From: Bradyrhizobium sp. WSM1417
GTDB taxonomy: Bacteria; Pseudomonadota; Alphaproteobacteria; Rhizobiales; Xanthobacteraceae
Assembly: GCF_000515415.1 (NCBI RefSeq)
Contig: NZ_KI911783.1
Span: forward strand, 4,144,392 to 4,208,391
DNA length: 64,000 nt
Reading direction: 5' to 3'
Numbering within the stretch: the first letter of the stretch is position 1; each line of letters starts with the position of its first letter. The position numbers and the translations under genes were made by a program. The notes beneath the pieces were generated by a model. The model saw nothing but the letters and a program-made list of their open reading frames with translations, did no database searches and was not told the origin of the DNA. Of this stretch, positions 1 through 8,721 are shown piece by piece.

Positions 1-1
1 G

Positions 2-586
2 GAGCGCATGGCGAACTACTGGATGCATAATGGCTTCCTGCAGGTCGAGAGTGAGAAGATGTCGAAATCGCTCGGCAACTTCGTTACGATTCACGAGCTG
101 CTCGCGGACTGGCCGGGCGAAGTGCTGCGCCTGAATATGCTGAAGACGCATTACCGCTCGCCGATCGACTGGACGATGAAATCGCTGGAGGAGAGCGCCA
201 GGACGCTCGACGACTGGTATCGGGTCGCGGCTGACGTCGCGCCCGGCAAGCCGGCCCCGTCAGTGATCGAGCCGCTGCTCGACGACCTCAACACGCCGCT
301 GGCCATCGCGGCGCTGCATGGCCTGCGCGGTGGCGACGTTGGTGCCCTCGCGGGTTCGTTGCGGCTGCTCGGCTTTCTCTCCGAGAGCGCGGCGCAGTGG
401 GAAGGACGCAAGCAGCAGGCGAGCGGCGTCGATGCCAAAGAAGTCGAGCGCCTGATCTCGGAGCGGACGGCGGCGCGTGCGCGCAAGGACTTTGCGGAGT
501 CCGATCGTATCCGCGATCTGCTTGCCGCGATGGGCGTTGCGATCAAGGATTCCAAGGAAGGCACGACGTGGGAGGTCGCACGATGA
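2..586 (+). CDS. cysS: Cysteinyl-tRNA synthetase, C-terminal part (5' end outside window)
   Basis: This is the last 194 codons of a class Ia aminoacyl-tRNA synthetase that charges tRNA-Cys in the cytoplasm. The KMSKS signature loop (KMSKSLGNF) is visible about 20 residues in. It is followed by the helical anticodon-binding region and a C-terminal stretch with R/K-rich helices (ARARKDFAESDRIRD), typical of CysRS. The reading frame is open at the left window edge, so the HIGH motif and zinc ligands are not visible. The stop codon overlaps the start of the next small gene by ATGA, suggesting translational coupling. Confidence 0.95.
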   Translation, partial: ERMANYWMHNGFLQVESEKMSKSLGNFVTIHELLADWPGEVLRLNMLKTHYRSPIDWTMKSLEESARTLDDWYRVAADVAPGKPAPSVIEPLLDDLNTPLAIAALHGLRGGDVGALAGSLRLLGFLSESAAQWEGRKQQASGVDAKEVERLISERTAARARKDFAESDRIRDLLAAMGVAIKDSKEGTTWEVAR

Positions 587-696
587 AGCGGCCCGACACG
601 CCTTTTCCGCGGCACTGGTTCTATTACATCGCGCTGAAAATCCTGCTGCTCGGCGCTGCCGTGGCGCTGGCACTGAAACTCTATGGGATGTGGTGA
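583..696 (+). CDS. Small single-pass membrane protein (37 aa)
   Basis: The ATG overlaps the cysS stop codon (ATGA). The product is 37 residues: a basic, proline-containing N-terminus (MKRPDTPFPRHWFYY), then one hydrophobic segment of about 18 residues (IALKILLLGAAVALALKL) and a short tail ending in GMW. This fits a small inner-membrane protein with a positive-inside N-terminus. No function is recognised. The tight coupling to cysS and short distance to the GNAT gene argue that it is really translated; the evidence is context and composition only. Confidence 0.6.
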   Translation: MKRPDTPFPRHWFYYIALKILLLGAAVALALKLYGMW

Positions 697-701
697 AGAC
701 G

Positions 702-1211
702 ATGGCACAAGCACTCCCAAAACCTGGCTTGCGGCCCTTCCTGCCGGAGGACGTGCCGGTTCTCGCCGCGATCTTCACCGCCAGCATCGAAGAGCTGACC
801 GGCGACGACTATAGCGAAGCGCAGCAGCAGGCCTGGATGGCGGCGGCGGAGGACGAAGAGTTCGGCAAGGGGCTCGCCTCCGACCTGACGCTGATCGCAA
901 CGCTGGAGGGATCACCGGTGGGCTTTGCCTCGCTGCGCGGCAAGGATCATATCCGCATGCTCTATGTGCATCCGGCCGTAGCAGGGCAGGGCTTGGCGAC
1001 GATGCTCGTCGATGCGCTGGAAAAGCTTGCGGGCGGCCGCGGCGCCGACAAGCTGACGGTCGACGCCAGCGACAACGCACAGGGCTTTTTCGCGAAGCGC
1101 GGCTATGTCGCCATGCAGCGCAACAGCATCACGGTCAACGACGAATGGCTGGCCAACACCACCATGCAGAAGACGCTCGGCAGCAGCCCCGCGTCGGGAG
1201 CGCTGCAATGA
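702..1211 (+). CDS. GNAT-family N-acetyltransferase (169 aa)
   Basis: The product has the GCN5-related acetyltransferase fold. The acetyl-CoA binding motif A is seen as MLYVHPAVAGQGLATML (about residues 84-100; V-x-P-x-x-x-G-Q-G-L-A), followed by a C-terminal strand-helix FFAKRGYV that is common in this family. The acetyl acceptor cannot be predicted. ATG at 702 is preferred over an in-frame GTG four codons upstream because the domain begins normally there. Its stop overlaps the cimA start (ATGA), so it is probably co-transcribed with cimA. Confidence 0.85.
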   Translation: MAQALPKPGLRPFLPEDVPVLAAIFTASIEELTGDDYSEAQQQAWMAAAEDEEFGKGLASDLTLIATLEGSPVGFASLRGKDHIRMLYVHPAVAGQGLATMLVDALEKLAGGRGADKLTVDASDNAQGFFAKRGYVAMQRNSITVNDEWLANTTMQKTLGSSPASGALQ

Positions 1212-2806
1212 GCAAGGAGCGCCTCTATCTGTTCGACACCACGCTGCGCGACGGCGCGCAGACCAATGGGGTCGATTTCACGCTGACCGACAAGCAAATC
1301 ATCGCCCAGATGCTCGATGAACTCGGCATCGACTATGTCGAGGGCGGCTATCCCGGCGCCAATCCGACCGACACCGAGTTCTTCGGCACCAAGCCGAAGT
1401 TTTCGCATGCGCGCTTCACCGCCTTCGGCATGACACGGCGGGCGGGGCGCTCGGTCTCCAACGATCCCGGTGTGGCCGGGCTGCTGGAGGCCAGGGCCGA
1501 CGCGATCTGCTTCGTGGCGAAGGCGTCGGCCTACCAAGTGCGCGTCGCGCTGGAGACGACGAAGGAGGAGAACCTCGCCTCGATCCGCGACAGCGTCGGG
1601 GCGGCCAAGGCCGCCGGCCGCGAGGTGATGCTCGACTGCGAGCATTTCTTCGACGGTTACAAGGAGGATTCCAGTTTCGCGCTCGCCTGCGCGAAAGCCG
1701 CCTATGAAGCCGGCGCGCGCTGGGTGGTGCTGTGCGACACCAACGGCGGCACCATGCCGAACGAGGTGGAGGCCATCGTTACTGAAGTGACGAAGCACAT
1801 CCCCGGCGATCATCTCGGCATCCACGCCCATAACGACACCGAGCAGGCGGTGGCGAATTCGCTCGCCGCGGTGCGCGCCGGCGCGCGCCAGATCCAGGGC
1901 ACGCTGAACGGCCTCGGCGAGCGCTGCGGCAACGCCAATCTCTGCTCGCTGATCCCGACCTTGAAGCTGAAGGCCGCGTTTGCCGACGCCTTCGAGATCG
2001 GCGTCACGGCGGAAAAGCTCGCGACCCTGGTCAAGGTGTCGCGCACGCTCGACGACATGCTCAATCGCGTGCCGAACCGGCATGCAGCCTATGTCGGCGA
2101 GAGCGCCTTCGTCACCAAGACCGGCATCCATGCCTCCGCCGTGCTGAAGGATCCGCAGACCTACGAGCATGTCTTGCCGGAGCTGGTCGGCAATCATCGC
2201 AAGGTGCTGGTATCCGACCAGGCCGGCCGCTCCAACGTCATCGCCGAGCTCGATCGCGCCGGCATCGCCTATGAGAAGAGCGATCCGAAGCTGTCGCGGC
2301 TGGTCGAGGAGTTGAAGGAGCGCGAGGCGCAGGGCTACGCCTATGAATCCGCCAACGCCTCGTTCGAGCTGCTGGCGCGGCGCACGCTCGGCAAGGTGCC
2401 GCACTATTTCGAGGTCGAGCAGTTCGACGTCAATGTCGAGCAGCGCTACAATTCGCATGGCGAGCGCGTCACCGTGGCGCTGGCGGTGGTCAAGGTCGAC
2501 GTCGCCGGCGAGCATCTGATCTCGGCGGCCGAAGGCAACGGTCCCGTCAACGCGCTCGACGTCGCGCTGCGCAAGGATCTCGGCAAGTACCAGAAATATA
2601 TCGAAGGCCTGACGCTGATCGACTATCGCGTGCGTATCCTCAACGGCGGCACCGGCGCGGTCACGCGCGTCCTGATCGAGAGCGAGGACGAGAACGGCGA
2701 CAGCTGGACCACGGTCGGCGTGTCCCCCAACATCATCGACGCCTCGTTCCAGGCGCTGATGGATTCGGTGATCTACAAGCTGGTGAAGTCCGGCGCGCCG
2801 GCGTAG
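1208..2806 (+). CDS. cimA: (R)-citramalate synthase (532 aa)
   Basis: CimA condenses pyruvate and acetyl-CoA to (R)-citramalate, the first step of the threonine-independent route to 2-oxobutanoate and isoleucine. The N-terminal DRE-TIM barrel motif is present as LFDTTLRDGAQ (residues 6-16), with the metal-binding HAHND motif (about residue 208) and the GLGERCGNANL segment near residue 240. The C-terminal third carries the LeuA-type allosteric domain. The length of 532 residues suits CimA rather than 2-isopropylmalate synthase. Start ATG overlaps the acetyltransferase stop. Distinguishing it from homocitrate synthase rests on overall sequence character. Confidence 0.9.
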   Translation: MSKERLYLFDTTLRDGAQTNGVDFTLTDKQIIAQMLDELGIDYVEGGYPGANPTDTEFFGTKPKFSHARFTAFGMTRRAGRSVSNDPGVAGLLEARADAICFVAKASAYQVRVALETTKEENLASIRDSVGAAKAAGREVMLDCEHFFDGYKEDSSFALACAKAAYEAGARWVVLCDTNGGTMPNEVEAIVTEVTKHIPGDHLGIHAHNDTEQAVANSLAAVRAGARQIQGTLNGLGERCGNANLCSLIPTLKLKAAFADAFEIGVTAEKLATLVKVSRTLDDMLNRVPNRHAAYVGESAFVTKTGIHASAVLKDPQTYEHVLPELVGNHRKVLVSDQAGRSNVIAELDRAGIAYEKSDPKLSRLVEELKEREAQGYAYESANASFELLARRTLGKVPHYFEVEQFDVNVEQRYNSHGERVTVALAVVKVDVAGEHLISAAEGNGPVNALDVALRKDLGKYQKYIEGLTLIDYRVRILNGGTGAVTRVLIESEDENGDSWTTVGVSPNIIDASFQALMDSVIYKLVKSGAPA

Positions 2807-2822
2807 GCGTTGCCACAGATAC

Positions 2823-2908
2823 CGTCATTGCGAGGAGCGAAGCGACGAAGCAATCCAGACTGTCTCCGCAGACACACTCTGGATTGCTTCGCTTCGCTCG
2901 CAATGACG
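2823..2908. repeat. Palindromic intergenic repeat element (about 86 bp)
   Basis: The left arm beginning CGTCATTGCGAGGAGCGAAG and the right arm ending GCTTCGCTCGCAATGACG are inverted copies about 35 bp long, each with a CAATCCAG/CTGGATTG inner section, separated by a short spacer that itself contains GTCT...AGAC. Elements of this type are dispersed in intergenic regions of Bradyrhizobium and relatives. Here it fills the gap between cimA and the glyoxalase gene and would form a long RNA hairpin if transcribed. Confidence 0.85.
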
Positions 2909-2930
2909 AGGAGAGAGGGGAGCGCGACCC

Positions 2931-3308
2931 ATGATCGACCACATCTCTGTCGGCGTCAGCGATCTGCAACGCTCGGCGACATTTTACGAAGCGGCGCTCG
3001 GGGCCCTCGGACTCGCGCGCGTCGTCACGCGACCGCGGACGATCGGCTTCGGCAAGGCCTATCCCGAATTCTGGATCAATCTGCGCGAGGGCATGCCGCG
3101 CGTGCCGCCGGAGAGCGGCGGGCATATCTGCCTGCGAGCTAAAACGACCGCCGAGGTCGATGCATTTCACTCCGCAGCGCTGTCCGCGGGCGGCGCGTCC
3201 GACGGCGCGCCGGGTATCCGCCCGCACGATCGCGTGCGCTATTACGCGGCCTTTGTCGTCGATCCCGATGGTAACCGGATCGAGGCGGTGACGTTTCCTG
3301 CGGACTAA
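2931..3308 (+). CDS. VOC/glyoxalase-family protein (125 aa)
   Basis: This is a single vicinal-oxygen-chelate domain protein. It starts with MIDHISVGVSDLQRSATFYEAALGALG, the usual first beta-alpha unit with a metal-ligand-type His at residue 4, and ends with FVVDPDGNRIEAVTF, which carries the second-half Glu. Substrate is unknown; members of this size include small glyoxalase/bleomycin-resistance-like and isomerase proteins. The 3' end overlaps the convergent LOG gene by four bases. Confidence 0.85.
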   Translation: MIDHISVGVSDLQRSATFYEAALGALGLARVVTRPRTIGFGKAYPEFWINLREGMPRVPPESGGHICLRAKTTAEVDAFHSAALSAGGASDGAPGIRPHDRVRYYAAFVVDPDGNRIEAVTFPAD

Positions 3309-3910
3309 AGCTTGCGCGCCATTTCCGGTGCGAGCTGCTTTTCCGCGTCTTCGATCTGCGCCGCAGCCGATTTTAGCTTCGGCAAAATCTCTTCGATCCG
3401 ATCGGCCTTGAGGATGTCGACCGAAAGCCCGGCGCGGATGAATTCCGTCTGGCGCATGTGCGACAGCAGCGAGAACAGCGGCTCCCAGAAATTATCGATG
3501 TTGGCCAGCAGCACCGGCTTGGCGTGACGTCCGAGCTGCTTCCAGGTCAATTGCTCGACCAGCTCTTCCAGCGTGCCGACGCCGCCCGGCAGCGCCACGA
3601 AGGCGTCGGAGCGTTCGAACATCAAGCGCTTGCGCTCGTGCATGTCGGGGGTGACGATCATCTCCTGCACGCGGGTCAGCGCGTTTTCGCGCATCCGCAG
3701 GAAATCGGGGATGATGCCGGTGACGGTGCCGCCGTGATCGAGTACGGAGGTCGCGACCGAGCCCATCAGGCCGAGCGAGCCACCGCCGTAGACGAGGCGG
3801 ATGTTGTTCTCGGCGAGCGCCTTGCCGAACGCCTTGGCGCCTTCGGTGAAACGGGGATTGGTTCCTGGGCCGGAGCCGCAATAGACACAGACGGTTTTGA
3901 TCGTGCTCAT
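3305..3910 (-). CDS. LOG-family nucleotide phosphoribohydrolase (TIGR00730 type)
   Basis: Proteins of this family cleave nucleoside 5'-monophosphates, and in plants and some bacteria activate cytokinin ribotides. The Rossmann-like N-terminus (VCVYCGSGPGTNP), GGGSLGLMG loop and the catalytic PGGVGTLEELVEQLTW motif (PGGxGTxxE) are all present. The length (about 201 residues) is normal. A second ATG lies three codons upstream, at 3919. Whether it acts on cytokinins or other nucleotides cannot be told from sequence. It is transcribed alone, convergent with the glyoxalase gene. Confidence 0.9.
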   Translation of the reverse strand: MSTIKTVCVYCGSGPGTNPRFTEGAKAFGKALAENNIRLVYGGGSLGLMGSVATSVLDHGGTVTGIIPDFLRMRENALTRVQEMIVTPDMHERKRLMFERSDAFVALPGGVGTLEELVEQLTWKQLGRHAKPVLLANIDNFWEPLFSLLSHMRQTEFIRAGLSVDILKADRIEEILPKLKSAAAQIEDAEKQLAPEMARKL

Positions 3911-4079
3911 TGGTGCCATGATGCATTGCAGCGAAGAGGCGTCAAGCCCAATCGGTGATTCGGGACTTCCGGAAATCTACCGGTAAACGACGGCGAACAA
4001 TCGAAGATTCGCCATCTGGCGGGGTGCATGGGCAGCGGTAAGGCTCTATATGACAAACGAAAATCCTTAATGGCAACAC

Positions 4080-4101
4080 AGCCCGCATCCGACGGGCTTT
4101 T
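4080..4101 (+). terminator. Hairpin plus T-run in the 5' leader of the Atm1-type exporter gene
   Basis: AGCCCG (4080-4085) pairs perfectly with CGGGCT (4093-4098) across a 7-nt loop and is followed by four T residues. The stem ends only 15 bp before the ATG at 4113. No plus-strand gene is visible upstream, so it is either an attenuator for the exporter mRNA or the end of a short unrecognised transcript. The stem is only 6 bp. Confidence 0.4.
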
Positions 4102-4112
4102 CAGGCTTCTTG

Positions 4113-6068
4113 ATGGACCAAGCTCAATCGCCCGCCGGCCCCAACGTTCCTGATCCCGCCGGGGGGCCGCTGGAGCGGGCCACGCTGATGGGCACGTTGG
4201 CGCATCTGTGGCCCTATATCTGGCCGGGCGACCGCTTCGACCTGAAGATGCGCGTGGTCTGGTCGATGGTGCTGCTGCTCGCCGCCAAGCTGATCACGCT
4301 GACGGTTCCTTTCAGCTTCAAATGGGCGACCGACGCGCTGACCGGCGCCAACACCGCGCCGGTTCAGGCCGACAATTGGCACCTCTGGGTGATCGCCTCG
4401 CCGCTGCTGCTGACCGCCAGCTACGGCGTGATGCGCATTGTGATGGCGGTGCTGACGCAATGGCGCGACGGCATTTTCGCGCGCGTCGCCATGCACGCGG
4501 TGCGCAAGCTTGCCACCATCACCTTCATCCACATGCACGAGCTGTCGCTGCGCTTCCACCTGGAGCGCAAGACCGGCGGCCTGACGCGCGTGCTCGAGCG
4601 CGGCCGCGAGGGCATCGAGGTCATCGTGCGCATGGTGATCCTGCAGTTGATCCCGACCATCGTCGAGGTCTCGCTGCTGATGGCCGTGCTGCTGTGGCAG
4701 TTCGATTGGCGCTACGTGCTCGCGACCCTCGTCACTGTCGCGGTCTACATGTACTACACCTACATCGCGACCGAGTGGCGGATCGGCATCCGCCGCAAGA
4801 TGAACGATGCCGACACCGAGGCGAACACCAAGGCGATCGACTCGCTGCTCAACTACGAGACCGTCAAATATTTCAGCGCCGAGACCCGTGAGTCGCAGCG
4901 CTACGACCGATCGGTCGCGCGTTACGAGGAGTCGAGCGTCCAGGCTTATACTTCGCTTGCCGTGCTCAATACCGGGCAAGCCGTGATCTTCACGCTGGGG
5001 CTGACCGCGACCATGCTGATGTGTGCGATCGGCGTGCGCAACGGCACCAACACGGTCGGAGATTTCGTGCTGGTCAACGCCATGATGATCCAGCTCTACC
5101 AGCCCTTGAACTTCATGGGCATGGTCTATCGCGAGATCAAACAGGCGATCATCGACATTGAGAAGATGTTCAACGTGCTGGGGCGCGAGGCCGAGATCAA
5201 GGATACCCCTGGCGCGAAGCCGCTGGTGGTCTCAGCGGGCAATGTGCGTTTCGAGGACGTGCGCTTTGCCTATGAGCCGTCCCGTCCGATCCTCAAGGGC
5301 ATCAGCTTCGAGGTGCCGGCTGGCAAGACGGTCGCGATCGTCGGCCCGTCAGGTGCGGGCAAGTCGACCATCTCACGGCTTTTGTTTCGCCTCTACGACA
5401 TCTCCGGCGGCAAGATCCTGATCGACGGCCAGGACATTCGCGAAGTCACGCAGGCGAGCTTGCGGGCTTCCATCGGCATGGTGCCGCAGGACACCGTGCT
5501 GTTCAACGACACCATCCGCTACAACATCCGCTACGGCCGCTGGGACGCCAGCGATGCCGAGGTCGAGCAGGCGGCGCAGCTGGCGCAGATCGATCATTTC
5601 ATCCGCATGGCGCCGAAAGGTTACGAGACCCAGGTCGGCGAGCGCGGCCTGAAACTGTCCGGTGGTGAAAAACAACGGGTCGCGATCGCGCGCACCGTGT
5701 TGAAGGCGCCGCCGATCCTGGTGCTGGACGAGGCGACCTCCGCGCTTGACACCCACACCGAGCACGAAATCCAGGGTGCACTCGAGCGCGTGGCGAAGAA
5801 TCGCACTTCACTGGTGATCGCCCATCGGCTCTCGACCATCGTCGGCGCCGACGAGATCATCGTGCTGGACCAGGGCCGCATCGCCGAGCGCGGCACCCAC
5901 GCGAAACTGCTCGCGGAGGGGGGGCTTTATGCCAGCATGTGGAACAGGCAGCGCGAGGCCGAGGCGGCGCGCGAGAAACTGGCCAGGATGGCCGATTCCG
6001 GCGAGGCGCCCAACCGGGAGCCACCGCCGGTCGCCGATCTCCTGACCACGCCTGCGGCGGCGGAGTGA
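4113..6068 (+). CDS. Atm1/HMT-type ABC exporter, half transporter (651 aa)
   Basis: This fused permease-ATPase resembles mitochondrial Atm1/ABCB7 and bacterial Atm1 exporters, which move glutathione-linked or sulfur-containing compounds and support metal homeostasis. About 330 residues of six-helix membrane domain precede the ATPase. The ATPase shows Walker A (GPSGAGKST), the ABC signature (LSGGEKQR), Walker B (ILVLDEATSALD) and the H-loop (IAHRLST). Membrane-domain segments such as FKWATDAL and LNYETVKYF are characteristic of the Atm1 group. ATG at 4113 is used; an in-frame TTG lies one codon earlier. It probably works as a homodimer. Confidence 0.9.
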   Translation: MDQAQSPAGPNVPDPAGGPLERATLMGTLAHLWPYIWPGDRFDLKMRVVWSMVLLLAAKLITLTVPFSFKWATDALTGANTAPVQADNWHLWVIASPLLLTASYGVMRIVMAVLTQWRDGIFARVAMHAVRKLATITFIHMHELSLRFHLERKTGGLTRVLERGREGIEVIVRMVILQLIPTIVEVSLLMAVLLWQFDWRYVLATLVTVAVYMYYTYIATEWRIGIRRKMNDADTEANTKAIDSLLNYETVKYFSAETRESQRYDRSVARYEESSVQAYTSLAVLNTGQAVIFTLGLTATMLMCAIGVRNGTNTVGDFVLVNAMMIQLYQPLNFMGMVYREIKQAIIDIEKMFNVLGREAEIKDTPGAKPLVVSAGNVRFEDVRFAYEPSRPILKGISFEVPAGKTVAIVGPSGAGKSTISRLLFRLYDISGGKILIDGQDIREVTQASLRASIGMVPQDTVLFNDTIRYNIRYGRWDASDAEVEQAAQLAQIDHFIRMAPKGYETQVGERGLKLSGGEKQRVAIARTVLKAPPILVLDEATSALDTHTEHEIQGALERVAKNRTSLVIAHRLSTIVGADEIIVLDQGRIAERGTHAKLLAEGGLYASMWNRQREAEAAREKLARMADSGEAPNREPPPVADLLTTPAAAE

Positions 6069-6151
6069 CCTTGTCTCCGGTCCCAACTCTGGCCTAAACA
6101 ACACCACCGCGCGGGACGACCTGCGCCATCAACCCTGAGCGGCAGATAGCG

Positions 6152-6850
6152 ATGTCCATTCTCGATTCGATCCAGCGTCAGATCCCGCCGATCCGCAAGG
6201 AGGGTTATCCCTTCATCGGTGGCTTCGCGCTGGCTAGCCTCGTCCTGTTCTGGCTGTGGTCGCCGTTGGGGTGGATCGGCACCATCCTGACCGTGTGGTG
6301 CGCGCTGTTCTTCCGCGACCCCGTGCGTGTGACCCCGGTGCGCGAGGGGCTCGTGGTGTCGCCCGCCGACGGCCGCGTCTCGATGATCACCATGGCGCTG
6401 CCGCCGGCCGAGCTCGGGCTGGGCGACCGGCCGCTGCCGCGCATCTCGGTGTTCATGAGCGTGTTCAACTGCCACGTGAACCGCAGCCCGATCGCGGGCC
6501 GGGTGGACCGTATCGCCTACCGCCCCGGCCTGTTCATCAATGCGGAGCTGGACAAGGCGAGCGAGGACAATGAGCGCAACTCGCTGGCGATCACGACGCC
6601 GACGGCGCGGATCGGGGTGGTCCAGATCGCAGGGCTCGTCGCCAAGCGCATCGTCTGCTTCGTCAAAGAGGGGCAGGCGATCGGCGCCGGTGAGCGCTTC
6701 GGCCTGATCCGCTTCGGCTCGCGGCTCGACGTCTATCTGCCGCTGGGCACTAGGGCGCTGGTCTCGGAAGGCCAGACCGCGATCGCCGGCGAGACGATTC
6801 TGGCCGATCTCGCCGGAGACGACCCGAGCCGCGCCTACCGCTCCAATTAA
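6152..6850 (+). CDS. psd: Phosphatidylserine decarboxylase proenzyme (232 aa)
   Basis: Psd decarboxylates phosphatidylserine to phosphatidylethanolamine at the inner membrane and matures by self-cleavage to form a pyruvoyl group. The cleavage site is visible as [11 protein letters not shown], with Gly189-Ser190 as the predicted scissile bond. Residues 21-62 hold two hydrophobic segments, and [12 protein letters not shown] is the conserved catalytic His region. The short length is that of the soluble-domain-like Psd of alphaproteobacteria. It lies directly upstream of pssA, so consecutive steps are clustered. Confidence 0.93.
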   Translation: MSILDSIQRQIPPIRKEGYPFIGGFALASLVLFWLWSPLGWIGTILTVWCALFFRDPVRVTPVREGLVVSPADGRVSMITMALPPAELGLGDRPLPRISVFMSVFNCHVNRSPIAGRVDRIAYRPGLFINAELDKASEDNERNSLAITTPTARIGVVQIAGLVAKRIVCFVKEGQAIGAGERFGLIRFGSRLDVYLPLGTRALVSEGQTAIAGETILADLAGDDPSRAYRSN

Positions 6851-6937
6851 CCCAATAAGTCGGCCTGGGGGGGCTTCCGCCGCAATGGCGGAGGGGAACG
6901 CGGCTTGCTATATCTCGCCCCAAGGTGAGGACGAGCC

Positions 6938-7816
6938 ATGACGCCCTACGACTCTAGAGATCCTGATGTGCGCCGGCGGCGGTTCCGCCCAATCCCGGTG
7001 CGCATGCTGGTGCCCAACGTCATCACGCTCCTGGCGATCTGCGCCGGCCTGACCTCGATCCGGCTCTCGATCGAGGGGCGGATGTCGCTCGCGGTCTACG
7101 CCATCGTGTTCGCGGCGGCGCTCGACGGCATCGACGGCCGCATCGCGCGCATGATCAAGGGCCAGTCCAAGTTCGGTGCCGAGCTCGACAGCCTCGCCGA
7201 CTTCGTCAATTTCGGCGTGGCGCCCGGCCTGATGCTGTATTTCTGGCAGCTGCACGAGCTAGGCAATGCCGGCTGGATTGCCGCCATGGTGTTCGCGATC
7301 TCCGGTGGCCTCCGCCTGGCGCGTTTCAATGCCACCATGGACGATCCCAACAAGCCGGCCTTTGCCGCGAACTTCTTCACCGGCGTGCCGGCGCCGGCCG
7401 GCGCGATCACGGTGCTGCTGCCGATCTATGTCGCCTTCCTCGATCTCGGCCGGCTGCCTGCGGCGGTGACGGCTGCGTACACGCTGCTGATCGCCTTCCT
7501 GATGGTGTCGCGCCTGCCGGTGTTCTCCGGCAAGACCAAGCGCATGCGCGTGCCGCCCGAACTGGTGCTGCCTGCGTTCGTCGCGGTGGTCGTGTTCATC
7601 GCGATCCTGATCGCCTATCCTTGGCACGTGCTGTCCATCGGAACGGTGCTGTATCTCCTCGCTTTGCCGCTCGGCTACAAATCCTATCGCGACCAGGCGC
7701 GCGCGTTGGAAACCACCGCGCCCGCGGGAGGCGAAGTCTCGTCGCCACCGTCGGCACCGACGCTGGACCTGTCGGAGCCGCCGCGCGACGACGACCGGCC
7801 CGACCGCTTGCACTGA
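6938..7816 (+). CDS. pssA: CDP-diacylglycerol-serine O-phosphatidyltransferase (292 aa)
   Basis: PssA makes phosphatidylserine from CDP-diacylglycerol and serine, feeding Psd. The CDP-alcohol phosphatidyltransferase motif D-G-x2-A-R-x8-G-x3-D-x3-D is intact (DGIDGRIARMIKGQSKFGAELDSLAD region, residues 65-92). Several hydrophobic segments span the remainder, and a proline- and acid-rich tail follows residue 265. It is separated from psd by 87 bp and is probably in the same operon. The stop codon lies inside a 15-bp tandem repeat that continues downstream. Confidence 0.93.
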   Translation: MTPYDSRDPDVRRRRFRPIPVRMLVPNVITLLAICAGLTSIRLSIEGRMSLAVYAIVFAAALDGIDGRIARMIKGQSKFGAELDSLADFVNFGVAPGLMLYFWQLHELGNAGWIAAMVFAISGGLRLARFNATMDDPNKPAFAANFFTGVPAPAGAITVLLPIYVAFLDLGRLPAAVTAAYTLLIAFLMVSRLPVFSGKTKRMRVPPELVLPAFVAVVVFIAILIAYPWHVLSIGTVLYLLALPLGYKSYRDQARALETTAPAGGEVSSPPSAPTLDLSEPPRDDDRPDRLH

Positions 7817-7870
7817 GCAGGAAGACATTGAGCAGCAAGGCACCGAGCACCAAGGCACTGAGCACCAAGC
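7811..7870. repeat. Four tandem 15-bp units spanning the pssA stop codon
   Basis: Units CACTGAGCAGGAAGA, CATTGAGCAGCAAGG, CACCGAGCACCAAGG and CACTGAGCACCAAGC follow each other without gaps. The first begins with the last His codon and stop of pssA. The units are in the pssA frame, and three of the four contain TGA at the same place. This looks like slippage expansion at a gene end. Confidence 0.85.
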
Positions 7871-7983
7871 CTTGAATATCTGCCATGAGCCGCCCTGAGT
7901 TGGGTTGAGACCCGATCTCGGCTATATCGCCTGGTGCCGGCGGCACCGCGCCAACAGCGGCCGCCAATCTGGGAGAGAACGCC

Positions 7984-8703
7984 GTGACCGATACCGCGAC
8001 CGGGCCGCTGCCCGCTTCCGTCCTCGAAGCGCTGGGCCGCTATGACACGCCGACGATCTGCAATGCCATGGAGATCGTGGCGCCCGAGCGCCGGCTGATT
8101 GGCTACACCACCAAGCCACTGGTCTGCCCATTTCCCGATCTGCCCCCGATCGTCGGCTACGCCCGCACGGTCGCGATCCGCTCGGTGCTGAAAAATTCGC
8201 TACCGCCGGAAGAGCAGTCCAAGCGCCGCATCGACTATTACGAATATGTCGGGACCGGCCATGGTCCGCGCATCTCGGTGATCCAGGACATCGACGGTCC
8301 CGACGTCGGCTACGGCGCGTTCTGGGGCGAGGTGCAGAGCAACGTGCACAAGGCGCTCGGCTGTCTCGGTGTCGTCACCGACGGTTCGATCCGCGACATC
8401 CCGCAATGGGCGCCGGGCTTCCAGGCGCTGGCCGGGTCGATCGGCCCGTCGCATGCCTGGGTGCATGCCGAGAGCTTTGGCGGCGAGGTGCGCGTTGCCG
8501 GCATGACCGTCAAGTCGGACGATCTGATCCACGCCGATCTGCACGGCGCCATCGTGATCCCGCGCGATATCGCCGCAAAGCTGCCCGAGGCCGCCGAACT
8601 CTGCGGCCGCCGCGAGACGCCGATCCTCGAGATCGCCCGCAGCCCCGACTTCTCGCTGGAGAAGTTGAAGGCTGCGCTGAAGCGTTCGGCGGAGATTCAC
8701 TAA
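7984..8703 (+). CDS. RraA-family protein (239 aa)
   Basis: The protein has the RraA/aldolase fold shared by the RNase E inhibitor RraA and by oxaloacetate-decarboxylating aldolases. Visible features are the N-terminal YDTPTICNAMEIV segment, the central GCLGVVTDGSIRDI motif (catalytic Arg and Asp of the aldolase members) and GAIVIPRDIA near residue 190. It is longer than E. coli RraA (161 aa), so it more likely belongs to the enzyme-like branch. Translation starts at GTG 7984. It is a different branch from the LigK-like protein at 55197. Substrate unknown. Confidence 0.8.
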   Translation: MTDTATGPLPASVLEALGRYDTPTICNAMEIVAPERRLIGYTTKPLVCPFPDLPPIVGYARTVAIRSVLKNSLPPEEQSKRRIDYYEYVGTGHGPRISVIQDIDGPDVGYGAFWGEVQSNVHKALGCLGVVTDGSIRDIPQWAPGFQALAGSIGPSHAWVHAESFGGEVRVAGMTVKSDDLIHADLHGAIVIPRDIAAKLPEAAELCGRRETPILEIARSPDFSLEKLKAALKRSAEIH

Positions 8704-8721
8704 CGGCGGGACCGGAACGAT

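Noticed and set aside
1103..2515. Open frame of 470 codons on the minus strand
   Set aside because: Antisense to cimA, which has clear family motifs.
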